Positions 59,395 to 64,000 of a DNA stretch of 64,000 nucleotides are shown here, piece by piece; the stretch's first letter is position 1, and each line of letters opens with the position of its first letter. The notes under the pieces were generated by a model. The model saw only the letters and a list, made by a program, of their open reading frames with translations, made no database searches and had not been told where the DNA came from. A program made the translations under genes and the position numbers. Source of the stretch: Chimonanthus salicifolius (taxonomy: Eukaryota; Streptophyta; Magnoliopsida; Laurales; Calycanthaceae); the NCBI GenBank assembly GCA_013350335.1, contig CM023532.1, forward strand, positions 93,493,064 to 93,557,063, written 5' to 3'.

Positions 59395-62105
59395 TGTAAT
59401 GACCCGATCCGATATTTCAGGAACTTAGACAGTTTTGTGGATATTCGAATCGTTTTTGGTGTTTTGGCGGCAGTGTAAAGAGTGTGGCTCCACAGTGGCC
59501 CCAATTTGCTCGACTTCGAGTCTGAGAACTCGAAGGGACATTTTGGTAATTTTGTAATTGATAGGCATATTGTCATGAAAAACACCTGAAAATCACACGC
59601 TTTCTCCTTCGGGGTTCGACTTTCTTTTCGTTTTCGAGTTCTTGATTAATTTTAAAATATGTTATTATTTAAATAATATAAATAAAAATGATGGGTTTTG
59701 ATTTTCTTCTGAGTTTTCAAAAAAAAAAAATGAAAAAAAATGTGAGTTTCAAACCCTAAAGCCCAAATCCCCCAAACCCTAAAATCCTCATTTTATCCCT
59801 TTTGCGCCACACTGTAGCGTTTCCAGCTACAGTGTGCCGCTACCCCCTCTTGCCTCTCTCGTCTCTCTCTCTCTTAACTTCCATTTTTTCCCCTCCATTC
59901 TGATTCTCTCACTCTTCTCCTTCTTCCCTTCTTCTTCTTTCTTCTCAGCCGACCCGAGCCATCATCGTACCCCTTTCTCTCGTGCCTATGCAGTGGTGTT
60001 TCTGCACGGTTTCGCCCCTTCCCCCGCTTCCAGCTGCTGAGTCATTGCCTCTTTCGCCGTCGCCACCATTTTCAGGTTCCTTTTTTCCCTCTTCCTCCTC
60101 TTCCTCTCTCCGATTTCTCTGGTTTTTCTTTAATTTCTCTATTTTTCTCATTTTCCTTTGATTTCTCGCATTTTCCTTGTTTTCATCAGTTTTCCTTATC
60201 TTTTTCCCCCTATTTTTTAACTCAGCCGACTGAGTTGCTAGGTCGGGTACCGAGTCGACTTAGTCAGGGCTTCTAAGTTAACTCAGCTTTAGTTTTGGTT
60301 GACCCAGTTGCCAGGCCCAACTTGGCTCGGCCTAGTTTCAAACCCCCTTTGCCGGCCCAATAGATCGGCCCAATCAGGCCCAGACCTGATCAGACCCAGC
60401 TAGTTCTGGTTCGGTCCACTTCCAGCAGGCCAACCTGTCCCATGTTAAGCCCGTTTCAGGCCCAACCCATTTAAGCCCGGCCCAGTTTGCCCTTTTTGGG
60501 CCCATCCCAGCTTTAGGCCTTTTTTTTTTCAGTCTGGTCTCGTTTTAGCATGTTTCACCTTAATTACTTATTCGCTCTTCCTTGTTTCAACATATTGAGC
60601 TCCCTTCAACCCATCAAGCCTCTTGCTCGCTTCGGATTTTCGACTCCACACACTCTGTGAGGGGACTTATCAATGTTTTAGCATGCATTCGCATTTATTT
60701 GACCCTCAACCTTGGACATGGAGTGACTCGAGTGTGGCCCTTAGTTTATTAAGCCACTCTGCAAGGGAACTGTTGAACGAATCTGTGGAAAGGGATCCGT
60801 TCGGGTGCACTCATGTCAACTATATGCGATTAAATGGAAAATTTTGATTGGGCGAATGGATATTGAACATGATGCTTAAAACTTATCTATGACATGTGAA
60901 TCAATTTATGATGAGAATAAAACATGCGTTGGATGTCGAACATGACGTTAGGGACTTAATGATAACATGTTGTGCATTTAATTATAACATGTGAATGCAT
61001 TTATGCTGATAACATGTTGGGCATTTAATTATAACATGTGAATGCATTTATGCTGAAAGTGAGATATGCATATGGATTTTGAATGTGATGCTTGGGACTT
61101 GTTGATAACATGATGGGTGTTTACTTATAATATGTGAATGAGATCATGACAAGTATATGGACTTGTGTTTTAAGATCTTGTTATATACTTATGTTGTTAT
61201 ATATGATCAGTATATCATGCGCATGCATGGGGGTAACCCGTAACGGACAGCGTGCCGTTGGTGTTGAGATGGAGGAACTATTGACATGTGTATATGTTTA
61301 TGATGATGTGATGAATTTGGTTGTTGGGAGGACTTCCCCATTACGCTCTGGCGGTCAAGACCTTCATAGGGAGATGTGGGTTTCCCCGTTGCGTTCCGGC
61401 AGTTGAGGTGCTTGCCCTTGAGATTGGCTTCCCCGTTATGCTCCGGCGGTCGAGACCCCCATAGGGAGATGCAGGTTTCCCCGTTGCATTCCGGTAGTTG
61501 AGGCGTTGTGTATTATGAGATCTCCCATTTTTATTCGTAGGGAGATTGGAGTTGGAGGAGGATAGTTGTGAGTTATGGAGATGATGTTTTGGAATAGTCG
61601 GTGAGACCACTGATTAGTTGTATAGTTGAGCACTCTTGTACGTAGACATTCATTTTATTACGATGTCCATTTTTTCCTCATACTTGTGATATATGCTGTC
61701 GCTGACATGTGTTATGATTATTCCCTTCACTGGGTTGGTTAGCTCATCCCTTATCTTTCAGGTACCCCATTTGCAGAGGGACCAGGCAGGCCCCTTAAAT
61801 AGGTACTCGGAGAGGAGTAGCAATAGTTAAGTATCCCATATTATGCTTATGCTCTAGTTTCAAGAGACTCTTGTTTGTGTGGACTGATTGTCACATGTTT
61901 TGTTTGGATGATTGTATAATTATATTAAAAGGTCGGTGATTATTGTTATGCTTATTATTATGTTTGTTTTGACCTTTATCAAATTGTTAAGCGGGAGATA
62001 GTTACCCCCGTTTCAAAAAAAAAAAAAAAAAAACCCGATATCTGTTCCTTGGTTATGTTTTGAATCTTTCGGAGATAACGCACCATAACAAGACAGGGCG
62101 TTACG
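59395..62105 (+). mobile_element. 3' LTR (type C), full length, 2.7 kb
   Basis: It begins TGTAATGACCC and ends GGGCGTTACG (last A changed). The flank GGAAT (62106-62110) compares with GGACT before the 5' LTR (51348-51352), a target duplication with one difference. Parts: AAACCCTAAA run (about 59750-59790), AGCGTTTCCAGCTACAGTG, C/T-rich leader (59830-60200), GACTGAGTTG-type words (60226-60300), GGCCCA-rich section, the repeat array at 61334, and an A-run of about 18 near 62017-62034. Confidence 0.88.
61334..61520 (+). repeat. 48-bp minisatellite, 4 copies
   Basis: TTCCCC(G/A)TT recurs at 61334, 61382, 61429 and 61477. Copies alternate in two types (CGGCGGTC and CGGCAGTTG), suggesting a two-unit higher order of about 95 bp. 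GGTC-(A/G)A-GACC mini-inverted repeats occur in one type. Confidence 0.8.
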
Positions 62106-64000
62106 GGAATCCTCTCCTCTCTCTCAAGTTTGGTTCTCTTCTTTGGGTCCCCATCTTCTCCAACAGGTAGGAGTAATCCTTCTTTCTCTTTTTCAGTTAA
62201 TTTCTTTTGTTTTTCTTTTCTAAAATCTCACCTTCTAATCTCCATGTTCCTTTTCTCTCAAATTCGACCATTGATGGTGAATTATCTGAGAAATTCGAAT
62301 AAGAGAAAGAAAAAGAAAAATAGAATAGGAAAAGAGAGAAGACACCATGTCGACCATGGTGATGGAATTCAACGGTTGAGATTCAATTTAAATTTGTTAA
62401 TTTGATTTCTCTAGATGGAAACTTGATTTCTGAATCATCCTACTACTCCATGGGTAAATTAGACATCCAGGAGAATCAATGGTTGAATTCCAAGACCGTA
62501 ACTACAAGGCCAAAACGTTATAAGGCTGATTCTCAAATTTGGAAATTCATTTTCTTCGCGTCGTCGCGAGAAAATCCATATTTGAGGATCCCGATGGAAA
62601 TTTTAAACGAAACTTATTTTGTTGGATTCCAATTTGATATAGATAGTTTCTATCTAAATTTGGAAGCAAAAGAAGGTGATTTGATGCCTCATATCTGATA
62701 TGAAATATGGACCAAAATCTGGTACAAATCTGAGATGCAGTTTCGTTGGGTTTTATTAAATAAATCATAACTTGGGTTGTACATACCAAAACAATACAAA
62801 ATTTATGTCCAATATGATCACAACGAGGAGATCTATCTCCAGTAAAAATTTCAAAATAAAATTTGTTGGTTTGATGGGTCAAATTAAATCTGTAAGTAGA
62901 TCTAGTTGCAGATCTTTGATTTCTGGACAGTTTTATAGTGCTGAATTGTAGATTTTTTATATCGGTCTTTGATTATCATAATGATACAAATTTTTTGCCT
63001 AAACTTAATCCTATGAAAATATCTATCTCTAGTAAAAATTTCAGAGGGAGACTCACCGATTTGATAAACCTCGGTTAAGACTGCAAGTTGTTGAGTAGTG
63101 TACATGTCTGAGTATTTTGATCATAACTCGGGTTAGGAAAATGCTTTCAGGGCGAACCAGGTATTGTTGTGATCCTCACTTAGAGACCTATCCACCGTAC
63201 AAATATGAGACCCTGATAAAATCAGGCAAATGCCATAAAATTCTGCAAGATAGGTTTAATTATGCCTTGTTTTGATTCTTTTAAACCTTAGGCAAATTGT
63301 ATATTGTTTAGTTAGACTTGATTTGTTGGGACATAACCTGTGGGTTTTATTTATTGAGTTCCTTTGATTTAGAAATGAGCAAATAAACAAAATTTGAAAT
63401 GGTCCAAAACTCTAATCAATGACACCAAATTTGGGGATTTTGAGCTCGGTTGGAACTTGGAATTGGTGGTGTGGTTTTGCTTGGTAAATTGCAAACTTTA
63501 GGTGAGGAAAACTTAACCTTGCATACTGATTTGTTTTGAATTGATTGATTGAATGTGAAATTGAATATGAGAGTTGGGGCTAGTTCATAAGATTGGGAAT
63601 TGTTTAATTGACGGGTAAGTCTGGTTCAAGCTCACATAGTGTAAGGGGAACTTTTGAGGCTGAATGTTTTAAGTCTGAGCACCCGAGTCTGCCTGGATAT
63701 GTTTCTTTGATTACTCGTCTGTATTGTTGGAAAAACCCGACTAAAACATTGTAGAATTTGTTTGGTGGAAATTGAAACTTGATTGTGTGGTTAGAGAATC
63801 ATTCATGCTTGATCGTTTTAGAACTTGGTGATTTCTATGAGTTGTATGTTAAATAGTTACTATGAATATTTTGTTAATGTCATAGTTGGAAATCATGTTT
63901 TTATTGAATTTGTTAACACTTGCTATATTTGTTAACCGTTTATTGTGAATATGTTAATGGCATACATGACATGGCATTCATGCATAAGATATTTGTTGAT
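62106..64000 (+). mobile_element. Host LTR, right part, open at window end
   Basis: Continues the LTR begun at 50479 after the element's target duplication. It opens with a C/T-rich leader (62110-62260), then AT-rich sequence with CCGATTTGAT, TTGGTGGTGTGG and CATGACATGGCATTCATGC near the end, a relative of the motif seen next to the arrays in other LTRs. I recognise no protein; frames at 62130-63105 lack known motifs. Confidence 0.55.

Noticed and set aside
62130..63105. Several 65-110 codon frames near the window end
   Set aside because: No known motif, both strands open in the same place, and the region continues an LTR.

Overview
This window looks like plant nuclear DNA from a large-genome flowering plant. 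About three quarters of it is nested, decayed LTR retrotransposon sequence. The only host gene recognised is an intron-rich copy of the transcription elongation factor SPT6 (plant SPT6-like, SPT6L) on the minus strand, 49122 down to 34747. The species cannot be fixed from the sequence. I saw no bacterial or viral genome, CRISPR array, rRNA or tRNA gene.

Layout. 1-4727: two facing LTRs of one Tekay/Del-like family ('type A', ends TGTAAYRACCC / GGGCGTTACA). 4728-19056: a minus-strand Athila-like Ty3/gypsy element. It has an LTR piece, a 3' non-coding part, integrase, RNase H, RT, protease and gag, and its integrase is split by a 3.7-kb type-A LTR (9082-12803) and a 2.5-kb Athila solo LTR (12981-15490). 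19057-21760: an LTR fragment and a minus-strand Sirevirus-like (Ty1/copia) gag. 21905-30563: a second Athila-like copy on the plus strand, split by a 3.1-kb 'type C' LTR (24313-27438, perfect 5-bp target duplication). 30564-33910: a Sirevirus-like 5' LTR, primer-binding site and decayed internal region. 33911-34460: the 3' tail of a type-A LTR.

34747-49122 is the SPT6L copy. I reconstruct 16 exons with GT-AG introns from homology. Exons 8-12 are open. The rest carries at least five premature stops and at least five reading-frame breaks, so as read it is a pseudogene of a DNA-level (intron-retaining) duplication. Two introns hold transposon debris, including an antisense chromodomain-integrase fragment split by an 809-bp solo LTR.

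49130-64000: a type-C-like LTR fragment beginning within about 20 bp of the SPT6L start codon, then a host LTR (50479-51352 and 62111-end) split by a Tekay/Del-like element (51353-62105). That element has a shortened 5' LTR, an initiator-Met PBS, broken protease/RT/RNase H/integrase, another type-C solo LTR (56260-59343, perfect 5-bp duplication) and a full 3' LTR.

The observations most worth a second look are: hairpin-forming minisatellites at a similar place near the 3' end of several LTR types, with paired stem changes; two inverted Athila copies that share one nested LTR and one frameshift; and the state of the SPT6L copy. I found no convincing new biological system.
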